Source of the DNA: Lewinella sp038528965 | GTDB taxonomy: Bacteria; Bacteroidota; Bacteroidia; Chitinophagales; Saprospiraceae | DNA: 64,000 nt | Direction: 5' to 3' | Assembly (NCBI GenBank): GCA_038528965.1 | Contig: JBCBEC010000030.1 | Span: 1-64,000 of the forward strand | Part shown: positions 1 to 7,876 of the stretch, piece after piece | How the letters are laid out: every line of letters begins with the position of its first letter | Position numbering within the stretch: position 1 is the first letter of the stretch | Program-made: the position numbers and the translations under genes | The notes under the pieces: generated by a model | What the model saw: the letters and a program-made list of their open reading frames with translations, nothing else | Told to the model about the DNA's origin: nothing | Databases searched by the model: none

Positions 1-80
1 TTCACTACTTGCAATTCAAAGCACAATCATAATAGTCACTCTTTTGCTTGCATTTTTACACAGTTCATTCTAATTTAAAC

Positions 81-134
81 TACTCCTGGTACGGCTCATG
101 CTTGACCAGCTGATCTTCATAATCATGGTAAGAG
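81..134 (-). pseudogene. 54-bp copy of the symporter 3' end
   Basis: These 54 bases repeat positions 225-278, the end of the downstream-listed symporter gene, with three substitutions plus a different stop codon (TAG instead of TAA). Read on the minus strand, both copies encode the same tail ending HEPYQE followed by a stop, and every difference is synonymous. No further symporter sequence precedes this copy; upstream of it the frame opens only at a nearby ATG. It is either the remnant of a tandem paralogue or a duplication created together with the repeat that separates the two copies. Confidence 0.75.
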
Positions 135-223
135 TAGCTCATCTAAGTTAGAATGGGAATTAGGGTTAGAATCTGGAAGTAGCAACCCCATCATTCTAAT
201 TCTCACGCTAATTTTAATTCTAA
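135..223. repeat. GAATTA-type imperfect inverted repeat
   Basis: The left part is built from degenerate GAATTA/GGGTTAGAAT units and the right part from the reverse complement (ATTCTAATTCTCACGCTAATT...). Together they form a loose hairpin. The right arm runs straight into the stop codon of the symporter (TAA at 224-226 on the minus strand). The same unit family occurs at 3171-3250 and at both ends of 31884-32030. Confidence 0.7.
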
Positions 224-1813
224 TTACTCCTGGTACGGCTCGTGCTTAACCAGCTGATCTTCGTAATCATGGTAAGAGATGGCCAAAAGGCCTAGGAAAG
301 TGAGAAAGCCATTTAAGGCGATGATAAGGAAACCAAACTCGAATCCGTACAACAATTCTACCGAATAATGATCGATAGCGAAAGTGATAATTGGGCTGTA
401 CAAGCAAACTAGGATAACCAGATTAACCCGCCGGTAGCGAGCAGGAAGGTATTTACCCCAGCTGTAGTTATTAAAATCCAGTACTTCTCTCACCTTCAGG
501 TTGGTAGACATGCCAAAGGTAAACAAGCCTAAAAGTGGCCCATAGGTATAACCCGCAGCCGTAAAGAGCTGCTTGATAACGGCATCATTATTCAGTTCGT
601 TAAAAACTACAATCACAATGAGCAGGAGGATGGAGAAGCCAATGTGCACGATGAAGCGGGTACGCTTTTGTTCTTCTTCCCGTCCTTCCTGTTTCTTGAA
701 ATTGAGGAAGTCTACACAGAAGGAGGTCGTCAGTGCCGTCAGAGCAGAGTCGGCGCTGGAATAAGCAGCAGCAATGAGGCCCACGATGAACAGAATACCG
801 ATATAGGGCGCTAAATGCTGCAGGGCGATGAGCGGATAGAGTTCGTCGGTTTGCGTTGGAATTTCAATACCTACCTGCTGAGCGTAGATATAGAGTACCG
901 CACCCAAGGATAGGAAGAGAATATTGGCGAAGAACAGTACAATACTGAAAACAAACATATTCTTCTGCGCATCGCCCAAGCTACGACAGCTCAGGTTCTT
1001 CTGCATCATATCCTGATCCAGGCCAGTCATTACAATCGTAATCAAGGCACCTGCAAAGAACTGCTTCCAGAAATTATAGGGATCACTCCAGCCACCTTCG
1101 AAGAAAAATACCTGGCTGTAGGGGCTATTGCTCACCATATCCACTAAACCACTCACGTCGGTTTCTAAAGCAGAACCTATACCCAAAATGGTGAGCACAA
1201 CAGCTACCAACATGGATAAAGTTTGCAAAGTATCGGTGTAAACAATCGTCTTAATTCCGCCCCGAAAGGTATAGACCCAAATGAGTAATATCGTGCTAAG
1301 TACCGTTATAAAGAAGGGTACCCCAAAAGCGTTCATAACAAACTCCTGCAGAACGATAGCGACTAAATACAATCTGAAGGACGCTCCAATAACACGCGAC
1401 AGCAGAAAGTAAAATGCCCCTACTTTATAGGCGTAGAAGCCGAAGCGCTGCTCCAGAAACTCATAAATCGATGTCAGTTGGAGTCGATAGTATAAGGGTA
1501 GCAAAACCAGGGCAATCACCGCATAACCTAGCAGATAACCCATCACCATCTGCAAGTAGGCAAATCCCTGTGTTTGGCCAGTACCGCCGTCTACTTCGCC
1601 CACCCAACCGGGCACCGAAATAAAAGTGACGCCCGAAAGACTGGCACCAATCATACCAAAGGCAACTAAAAACCAAGGAGACTTCCGCCCGGCGAGAAAA
1701 AACGACTCGTTGCTATTCTCATCCTTGCTGGTCAGATAGGAAATGAGGATCAGGATCAGAAAGTATCCGATAATGATGCTCAGAATGACCGTCGGCGTTA
1801 AAGTTTGTATCAT
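224..1813 (-). CDS. Sodium:solute symporter family transporter
   Basis: A 529-residue integral membrane protein with about 13 hydrophobic segments, the usual size and pattern of the SSS (SLC5-like) family, which couples inward sodium movement to uptake of sugars, amino acids or organic acids. Family landmarks seen are the N-terminal segment followed by a 'FFLAGRKSPWFLVAFGMIGAS' type region near residues 37-57 and the conserved 'GGIKTIVYTDTLQ' loop near residue 185. The substrate cannot be read from the sequence. The ATG at 1813 is the only start before the first membrane segment. A -7 promoter element lies about 140 bases upstream. The gene stands alone; its last 54 bases are duplicated just downstream of it. 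Confidence 0.9.
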   Translation of the reverse strand: MIQTLTPTVILSIIIGYFLILILISYLTSKDENSNESFFLAGRKSPWFLVAFGMIGASLSGVTFISVPGWVGEVDGGTGQTQGFAYLQMVMGYLLGYAVIALVLLPLYYRLQLTSIYEFLEQRFGFYAYKVGAFYFLLSRVIGASFRLYLVAIVLQEFVMNAFGVPFFITVLSTILLIWVYTFRGGIKTIVYTDTLQTLSMLVAVVLTILGIGSALETDVSGLVDMVSNSPYSQVFFFEGGWSDPYNFWKQFFAGALITIVMTGLDQDMMQKNLSCRSLGDAQKNMFVFSIVLFFANILFLSLGAVLYIYAQQVGIEIPTQTDELYPLIALQHLAPYIGILFIVGLIAAAYSSADSALTALTTSFCVDFLNFKKQEGREEEQKRTRFIVHIGFSILLLIVIVVFNELNNDAVIKQLFTAAGYTYGPLLGLFTFGMSTNLKVREVLDFNNYSWGKYLPARYRRVNLVILVCLYSPIITFAIDHYSVELLYGFEFGFLIIALNGFLTFLGLLAISYHDYEDQLVKHEPYQE

Positions 1814-1953
1814 ATGTCCACTGCTGGATACCGCAACAACAGGTACGGAGACCTAGAACGCAAATGGTGATGCTTTATTTTCGGGGATTTCAAACACCTC
1901 AATTATCCATCTTCCACTTGGCTTAGCCAATGCATCCTGTTTTAGGGTAGAGG

Positions 1954-1961
1954 CAAAGATA
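1954..1961 (-). promoter_or_regulatory. Bacteroidota -7 element for the symporter gene
   Basis: On the minus strand this reads TATCTTTG, matching the TAnnTTTG consensus of Bacteroidota housekeeping promoters. It lies about 140 bases before the symporter ATG. I did not find a convincing -33 TTG at the right spacing. Confidence 0.45.
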
Positions 1962-1992
1962 TAAATTTCCGAAAGGCAGTGAATTTCCGGCA

Positions 1993-2028
1993 TAAAAAAA
2001 ACCGGCGCTGGGGGACAGGCACCGGTTT
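1993..2028 (-). terminator. Intrinsic terminator (minus strand)
   Basis: Read on the minus strand, AAACCGG and CCGGTTT arms with further internal GC pairing are followed by a run of T. It would stop transcripts coming from the outer-membrane protein gene whose stop codon lies about 290 bases upstream. Confidence 0.7.
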
Positions 2029-2236
2029 GCTTGTTGGGTTAGGATGGGAATTATCCGATAGCGGTCGGATAAAATCAGGGTTCCCAGGTGTCAAGACAAA
2101 GGTTTGGTTTAAAGGGAGTTAGTAGGGGTTATTGGGTTAGTGTCTGGGGTTTGGTGTTCTAGGGATGATATGGTTGGTTAGGGTTTTCTTGGGGTGTTCA
2201 ACAGGGTTGTGTGTGGTTATAATGGGATACGGAAAA

Positions 2237-2318
2237 TTTAAAGTCAGAAGTGGGAAGTCGGAAATGGGAGTTTTTCAATGGTCTATCTCCCATTTCCTAC
2301 CTCCGATTTCCGATTTTG
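2237..2318. repeat. GGAAATCGG-type inverted repeat abutting a stop codon
   Basis: Arms around 2249-2270 and 2287-2315 share units such as GGGAAGTCGGAAATGGGAG and its reverse complement. On the minus strand the element starts immediately after the TAG stop of the adjacent gene. A second member of the same unit family occupies 50637-50745, again directly after a stop codon. Confidence 0.75.
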
Positions 2319-2894
2319 CTATCTCCCCCAACTCAGCCCAAAACGCATTTCAACTTGGGCGAAGGGAGCAGATAAATCTCCACTGGTTAAGTCAAAACGG
2401 TCGCTGGCGCCGACGAAGCGGTAACCTCCTTCAAAACCAAGGCGGAACCATTGGAAGACGTTAAATTCAAAGCCCGCAGAAGGCTGGAAAACAAACATCC
2501 GATCATCGTCTGCTTTGCTAGTGGTCCATACCCGGCCGGTACCTGTAATAAAGGTGAAGCGAGGGTGGATCATTTTCGTGGAATTAGGGGCAATGCCAAT
2601 TACTGGACCATGGTAGCGAAAGTTGAAATCGCCTTCTCCATCATCGAAGCTAATGTCATCGCGGGTTTCGTAGCCGCCCCAACCGATAAACAGGTCGCGG
2701 CCAAATTCTACACCGCCGTAGCCACCACGGATCAGGGTCCAATCTTCTCCATTGAAGCTAGAGAAATTATAGGCCGCTGAGCCCCAGGCACCACTCAGGC
2801 GCATATTGGTTTGGTTAAATAGGGTTTCTTCGGATTGAGCCATCATGCTCACAGTAACAAAAAGAAAGACTACAAATAGCTGCAAAGATTTCAT
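2319..2894 (-). CDS. Small secreted beta-barrel-like protein
   Basis: A 191-residue protein with a clear signal peptide (MKSLQLFVVFLFVTVSMMAQ, cleavage likely after MMAQ). The rest alternates hydrophobic and polar residues with many aromatic and glycine residues, as in small outer-membrane barrels of about eight strands, and ends with 'QVEMRFGLSWGR'. I do not recognise a named family. It sits alone between two G-rich spacers, with a TTCTTGGGGT motif on each side. Localisation to the outer membrane is inference from composition. Confidence 0.7.
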   Translation of the reverse strand: MKSLQLFVVFLFVTVSMMAQSEETLFNQTNMRLSGAWGSAAYNFSSFNGEDWTLIRGGYGGVEFGRDLFIGWGGYETRDDISFDDGEGDFNFRYHGPVIGIAPNSTKMIHPRFTFITGTGRVWTTSKADDDRMFVFQPSAGFEFNVFQWFRLGFEGGYRFVGASDRFDLTSGDLSAPFAQVEMRFGLSWGR

Positions 2895-3407
2895 AACAGT
2901 TGGCGTTTGTGGGTGATTAGAAAAATGCTTGGGTTAACAGTCGTTTAAAAAGCTTCTTGGGGTTTAGGTTCTTTGGGGTAATGTTTGGGGTTTCTTGGGG
3001 TCTTGCTTTGCTGCGGGTTTCAGACGATTACACTGCGAATATAGGCCCAGGTCACACATGCGTCCAGTCCTTTAACCCTGTTTAACGGGACTTAACAGAG
3101 TGCTAACACTTTTAGTGGGGAATGGGGAAAGGAAGGTCTTAAGGGAATTAACAAGTTCGCCCGACTTCGGTGGGAATTAGAATTAGAATTGGAATTAGAG
3201 TGAGAATTAGAATTAGGGTGAGAATTGGAATTAGCGTGAGAATTAGATCTATTCTAAAACATTGCTAAGTAGCGGCGCGATTCATCGCGCCCACAAGTAA
3301 CACCAAATAGCACAGCCCTTCTAAAGCGCCTTAAGATGCCTTTAGTTATCCATCGCAGTCCAGCATAGGAGGAGTCATTCCCCAATTCAAAATGGAAATA
3401 AACGCCA
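2895..3407. other. Intergenic region with G-runs and repeats
   Basis: No gene is supported. It contains four plus-strand GGGG runs (2959-2962, 2975-2978, 2987-2990, 2997-3000), a region near 3060-3110 with TTTAACnnnGTTTAAC-like motifs that may be promoter or regulatory sequence for the minus-strand gene, the single-arm GAATTA repeat (3171-3250), and an imperfect palindrome GGCGCGAT-TCA-TCGCGCC near 3274-3292. Confidence 0.55.
3171..3250. repeat. Single-arm GAATTA tandem repeat
   Basis: About 80 bases of degenerate GAATTA/GAATTG/GTGAGAATTAG units, with no opposite arm visible close by. It shares the GTGAGAATTAGAATTAG segment with the elements at 135-223 and 31884-32030. It lies about 160 bases downstream of the M4 protease stop codon. 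Confidence 0.75.
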
Positions 3408-6239
3408 CTACTGAATCACCAGACGCCGACTTACCAGCTGGTCACCAGCTTGGATTTGGAGGAGGTATATACCGGGTGGGTAGGTCGTAAGGTTTAGTTG
3501 AGCAGGAGCATTAGGTTCCCAATTATTGATCTGAGTAACCAGTCGCCCTTGGGCCTGTCGGAGGCTGATAGTAGCACTTTGGAAGGGCGCGTTTCGCCAT
3601 ACGACCTCACAATAATTGGTGGCCGGATTAGGTAGCACTTGCCAGTCTTCCAGATGGCTGGCATCAACTACGCGTATGGGGCTGTAAGACACCGCACCGT
3701 CTAAATCTACCTGACGCAGACGATAGTAGCCAGTAGTCATATTCAGCGGTAGATCTTTATCCCAAAAAGTATAAGAGTTGATATCAGATTGGGAGGAATT
3801 TGCTGCCGCTACGTAGCCGATGTCCGTAAATTGGCGGCCGTCGGTACTTCTCTCCACGTAAAAGCCAGCATTATTCTCTTCTTGGGTAGTTTGCCATTCC
3901 AGTTGCACCTCTGGCCGTTCTTTGCTCATGGTGGCAGTAAATCCTAGCCATTCTACAGGCACAATCGCTAGCGCACAGCTACCTACGTGTATATCGTCCA
4001 CGTACCAACCGTCCCAGCCATCACAACCATCGGTTCCAAGTTCCCAACGCAGGCGGATCGACTCTCCGGCCTCTACTCCCAGTACGGAGAGATTAATTTG
4101 CGTGGTACCCCAAGTACCGGTTGTCGAGCCAATATCAGCTCCCGTCCAAACACGATCGCCGGCCAGTGGATTATCCGTTTCAGAAGCATTAGGCAGGAGG
4201 TCGTTGTAGCCATTGTGCAAAAAAGCAATAGGTGGTATCCGGAGCCAACTGCCACCATTTTGCTGCACCTTAACATTGGCACCATCCATTCCATCTTCGA
4301 GTGAAAAATAGTGGTCAAAAACTAAGTAGACATTACCTTCTACATCCGCAGGAATGGGTATTAGGGGTGTTTTTAGGCGGAGGCCGCCATTATTAGGAAG
4401 GGTATCACAGTGCCCTACTGCAGGGCTAACCGCAAAGGCTGCTTTTCCCGTTCTTTCGTTCGGTAATTCATCAGTAATCATCCAGTGGCGCGGCACCCAA
4501 CTCTCCGGATTATCTGGGTGGGCACTTAAAGTCCAACCACTGGTGCCGGACTCAAATTCTTCACTGAAGAAAGGAGTTAGTACGTAACCATTGGCCAAGC
4601 AAATTTCTGGAGCATCTGGCTGCAAAGCGCTGGCAAAGTCTTCGCAAAGCGGTGCCATGCGTAACTCTACGGCGGCAATCGTTTGCTGCAAGCTCAAACT
4701 ATCGGCTTCGGTCAGCTCTTGAAAGGTAGGTATAAAATCAGTCGCTAAAGATAGTTCTGCCAGGGGTGTGCCACGCAAATCTAAATAGGCGGCGCTCAAG
4801 GCATCCGCCAATTGCGGAAAATCAGACGTACGACGCAGGTAATGCGCCTGCGCATGCCAAAACAAGTGAGCCGCTTTGGTCAATCCAATCCCGGCAATAT
4901 CATAGCCATTATAGCTACCACCATCAGTGAGCAGCGCGTAGGCATGCGTTACCACTCCGGAATTGATGTGTACTCCACCAAAATCCTCATCACTACACTG
5001 ATAAAATGGATCGCTAACCCTTCCGGGGCCTTCGTAGCAATTGGGGTTCCACATATCCCGAATAGCTCCACCTAAAGCAGCAGCTTCTTCAGCAATCAAC
5101 CAGCGGTCACTATCACCACAATCCGTACGAAGAGGATTAACACTTTCTTCGCTATTAAGCAAGTCTATGGTTTCTCCCCAAATATCCGAATAGGCCTCGT
5201 TAATAGCCCCTGCTTGCCAGGCAAAAAGCTGATGACCCGCAAACTCGGTATAGGCGTGCCCCCACTCGTGGCCCACTACATCATCGGAGCTGATGGCATT
5301 GCAATAGTTGGTAGAATAGCCGTTCCAGTTGGCATTGGGACAGTTAAGGAACGAAGCCTGATCCACCATCAACATATCGCTGCCCAGGGCGTCAAAAGAA
5401 TGAACACCAAATGAGTTGAGGAAGAAATTATAAACCTCTTCGGAGGTATGGATTTGTGTCTGTTGCCAGTCAGAGAGTTCACCGGGGAACACATCCCCGT
5501 CTTGCCAAATAGGATTAGAATTGGTGTTACCGGAAAACAATTGTCGATGTGCCAGCTGGCAGATACCCGAAAAATGAGTAATCACCTGACCATTTTGCGC
5601 ATCGATGATCAAGTGTTCTCTAATATCTTCTCGATTGGTCAGGGATATTTCGTAAGCCAGTCGAACCTGTTTCATTTTTCCTTGCACCAAGCCTTCTGGA
5701 TACCAGGTCAACAGTTCTTCCTCTATCTCCAACTGTTGTAAGTCAGTATCGGGATAATGCTTACTTACCCACGCCACTGCGCGTTGAAAAGCTTCTTCGG
5801 GGCCCAAGTCCGCCTCGGCACTCCCCATATCCTTGAGGAGTAGTCCATCAAAACCTTGTAGTTGTGTTTGCGCATTGAAATGCACCTGGAAATAGCCATC
5901 GAATACAGGAATGTCGGCGTGGTAATGTTGGAACTTAAGGTGATAGTTACCGGCAACATCATGATCTTCCTTTAATAAACGGAACTCGGCATCTTCACCA
6001 GGAAGCTCAAGGACGGGCAACACTTGACTGAGGAGATTTTGGGCTTTGCGCTGCAAGGTGAAGCCAGGCATATCAGCAGCTATCGGTAAACGTACATGCG
6101 TTTTACCGTCCTTACTAGCGTGTTGTTCTTGAATGATTGGTGTGGCAACCTCTAGCCACTGCTGCATTTCTGTCACTTGCTGTGACAAGGCCGCAGAGTA
6201 CGCTAGTAGCGCCACCATGCCCAGTGCCAACCGTATCAT
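3408..6239 (-). CDS. Secreted M4 (thermolysin-type) metalloprotease with T9SS sorting domain
   Basis: A 943-residue protein: signal peptide (to about residue 19), FTP/PepSY-type propeptide (about 20-220), and an M4 catalytic domain with the zinc motif H324-E325-W-G-H328 and the third ligand E348 in 'GAINEAYSD'. A carbohydrate- or MAM-like beta domain follows (about 560-750, with 'WYVDDIHVGSC'), then a fibronectin-like region and a C-terminal type A T9SS sorting domain (about 870-943, ending 'GDQLVSRRLVIQ'). M4 enzymes cut proteins on the N-terminal side of bulky hydrophobic residues after autoprocessing. The predicted destination is the cell surface or medium via T9SS. It is transcribed alone or with the preceding sorting-domain gene. 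Confidence 0.93.
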   Translation of the reverse strand: MIRLALGMVALLAYSAALSQQVTEMQQWLEVATPIIQEQHASKDGKTHVRLPIAADMPGFTLQRKAQNLLSQVLPVLELPGEDAEFRLLKEDHDVAGNYHLKFQHYHADIPVFDGYFQVHFNAQTQLQGFDGLLLKDMGSAEADLGPEEAFQRAVAWVSKHYPDTDLQQLEIEEELLTWYPEGLVQGKMKQVRLAYEISLTNREDIREHLIIDAQNGQVITHFSGICQLAHRQLFSGNTNSNPIWQDGDVFPGELSDWQQTQIHTSEEVYNFFLNSFGVHSFDALGSDMLMVDQASFLNCPNANWNGYSTNYCNAISSDDVVGHEWGHAYTEFAGHQLFAWQAGAINEAYSDIWGETIDLLNSEESVNPLRTDCGDSDRWLIAEEAAALGGAIRDMWNPNCYEGPGRVSDPFYQCSDEDFGGVHINSGVVTHAYALLTDGGSYNGYDIAGIGLTKAAHLFWHAQAHYLRRTSDFPQLADALSAAYLDLRGTPLAELSLATDFIPTFQELTEADSLSLQQTIAAVELRMAPLCEDFASALQPDAPEICLANGYVLTPFFSEEFESGTSGWTLSAHPDNPESWVPRHWMITDELPNERTGKAAFAVSPAVGHCDTLPNNGGLRLKTPLIPIPADVEGNVYLVFDHYFSLEDGMDGANVKVQQNGGSWLRIPPIAFLHNGYNDLLPNASETDNPLAGDRVWTGADIGSTTGTWGTTQINLSVLGVEAGESIRLRWELGTDGCDGWDGWYVDDIHVGSCALAIVPVEWLGFTATMSKERPEVQLEWQTTQEENNAGFYVERSTDGRQFTDIGYVAAANSSQSDINSYTFWDKDLPLNMTTGYYRLRQVDLDGAVSYSPIRVVDASHLEDWQVLPNPATNYCEVVWRNAPFQSATISLRQAQGRLVTQINNWEPNAPAQLNLTTYPPGIYLLQIQAGDQLVSRRLVIQ

Positions 6240-6336
6240 TATCTGTCCCGTTTGGCCCGGTATACGGTAGCATCACATTAAAGGTTACGTTCATTCGATA
6301 TAAATGAATGTAAGTTATATATGTTTTCTATTTCAT

Positions 6337-7473
6337 TTATGGAGTGGTCACTAATAGCCGGCGAACGGCAAGTTTTTCACCCTTACCGTTGCGTAGTACT
6401 GCCAGGTACACCCCCTTGCGAAAACGCACTACATTGAGCGTTTCCAGATGGTATTCGTTGATGTATAATGACTTATTCAAGACCGAGCGGCCTGCTACAT
6501 CGTAGATTTCCAAACTGTACTGATCAGCTGGCATATTAGCAAACTCGAGCCGCGTATGAATGATCGCTGGGTTGGGGTAGATGTACAACTGCGGCTTGAT
6601 CGTTGTAGGCGTTTGTACACTACTAATCATGTCGTCTGACTTAAAAGTCACCGATTCAACTTCTGTTCCAGTTGGGTCCGAATTAATGACGGCAATTGCT
6701 TCTTTGGCACTATTACTCCAAAAGGTGTACGTTACCAGGGTATCCGCACCTAGATCGTCGATAGGTAAGAATTCCAGAGCTAGATCAGTAATATCAGCCC
6801 AAGGTAATACGCCAATCTTAGCATCCAGACGGACCTCCCGAAACTCTGTTCTTTTCTCCCGCAACACATCATAAGTGCCATCGGGAATGGTTACCGTTCC
6901 CCAGGCGTCCACCAAATCTGTACGATCCGTAGCTACCCGTACGCGGATAGAATCTGGCGTAATGGGTAAATCTTCAAAAATATTACCGGGAATATCATCT
7001 GCTGCTATCGCAACCGTGAGTGCTGACTCGTTGAAATTTTGATCAAAGAAATTGAGTGGAGCCCAACGTTCGACGTAAGGCGGATTGAATGGAGCATTAA
7101 CTTCAACACCCTGCCCTAAGGGATCTGAACCAGCAAAGCCAATAATGCTGAAGGTGCTCCCGTTCGACTGGTAGTAGCCTTCGCCTCCTTCTACTTGTTC
7201 GAAGAGAATATTAGCATTGGGGTAATCCCCAGCAGCATCACCATTAGCAGCGTCTTCTACTATGCGCTCCAGTGAAAAGCCGGCCTGTAAAGAAGCAAAG
7301 TTCCACTGCTGATCTCCACCCGGGCCAGTAATGGCAATACCCATTGGAGCAGTATCGGTTGCAGTACGCAAGGTATCCCCTACCACAGGGAAGTAATCGC
7401 TACTCTGTAGCGTTATTTGCGCACTAAGGCCGATGGTCGAGATAATAGATATAGTGAGTAAGATATGCTTCAT
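6337..7473 (-). CDS. T9SS type A sorting-domain protein
   Basis: I place the start at the ATG at 7473 (378 residues) because it opens directly onto a signal peptide, MKHILLTISIISTIGLSAQ; the upstream extension of 26 codons has no such signal. The mature part has no recognised catalytic domain and looks all-beta. The last 80 residues, with 'LYIYPNPA', 'YDVAGRSVLNKSLYI' and 'RRLLV', are a standard T9SS type A sorting domain. A surface or secreted role is supported; the function is unknown. It lies upstream of the M4 protease on the same strand with a 97-base gap, so co-transcription is possible. Confidence 0.8.
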   Translation of the reverse strand: MKHILLTISIISTIGLSAQITLQSSDYFPVVGDTLRTATDTAPMGIAITGPGGDQQWNFASLQAGFSLERIVEDAANGDAAGDYPNANILFEQVEGGEGYYQSNGSTFSIIGFAGSDPLGQGVEVNAPFNPPYVERWAPLNFFDQNFNESALTVAIAADDIPGNIFEDLPITPDSIRVRVATDRTDLVDAWGTVTIPDGTYDVLREKRTEFREVRLDAKIGVLPWADITDLALEFLPIDDLGADTLVTYTFWSNSAKEAIAVINSDPTGTEVESVTFKSDDMISSVQTPTTIKPQLYIYPNPAIIHTRLEFANMPADQYSLEIYDVAGRSVLNKSLYINEYHLETLNVVRFRKGVYLAVLRNGKGEKLAVRRLLVTTP

Positions 7474-7876
7474 GGTGCAGTTTTTCGGGTACGTGTTGAT
7501 TCTAAATATGTAACGTGAGATTGAAAATAAGTCACAAAAATTAGAACTCATTTTAGTTGAGACACCTCACATTAACTCAGGTGTTTAACTCAAATATACT
7601 GGTTTTCGCCGCGCGGCGCTCGCACGCCACTGACAATAACATTTATTTAAACAATAGGGCAGCCCTCCCATTTTGCTGCATGTTTCTCTTAACAGGGAAC
7701 CTTTTGGCATGCTATTTTGCTATGCTAATTAGACAGCAGATCAGCCTACATTGCCGTCAGCACAACCCCGCCCTAGCCCATTCTGTTGCTAGGTAGCGAT
7801 TGTAAAACGATAACCTCAACGAACCATTTATCAGAACCTTTGGCAGAGTCATTTCCGTGTGGAGTGACTCTGTTCT
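7474..7876. other. Intergenic region
   Basis: About 400 bases without a supportable gene. It holds the leader of the sorting-domain gene (a short ACACCT/AGGTGT hairpin near 7562-7584) and the terminator hairpin of the M3 peptidase at 7844-7872. Nothing else stands out. Confidence 0.5.
7844..7872 (-). terminator. Hairpin just after the M3 peptidase stop
   Basis: CAGAGTCA and TGACTCTG arms (8 bp) around a 13-base loop, starting a few bases past the stop codon. There is no T run, so it may act as an mRNA 3'-end stabiliser rather than as a strong intrinsic terminator. Confidence 0.5.

Larger units (their letters stand above)
1814..2318. other. Intergenic region with promoter, terminator and G-rich tract
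   Basis: No gene is supported here. From left to right it holds the symporter leader and -7 element, a minus-strand terminator hairpin (1993-2028), a short hairpin with TTATCCG/CGGATAA arms near 2052-2073, a plus-strand G-rich tract (about 2120-2200, several GGG/GGGG runs), and an inverted repeat that ends at the stop codon of the next gene. Confidence 0.6.

Noticed and set aside
3274..3292. Palindrome GGCGCGAT-TCA-TCGCGCC as a regulator site
   Set aside because: It is far from any start codon, downstream of the M4 protease, and there is no candidate regulator nearby.
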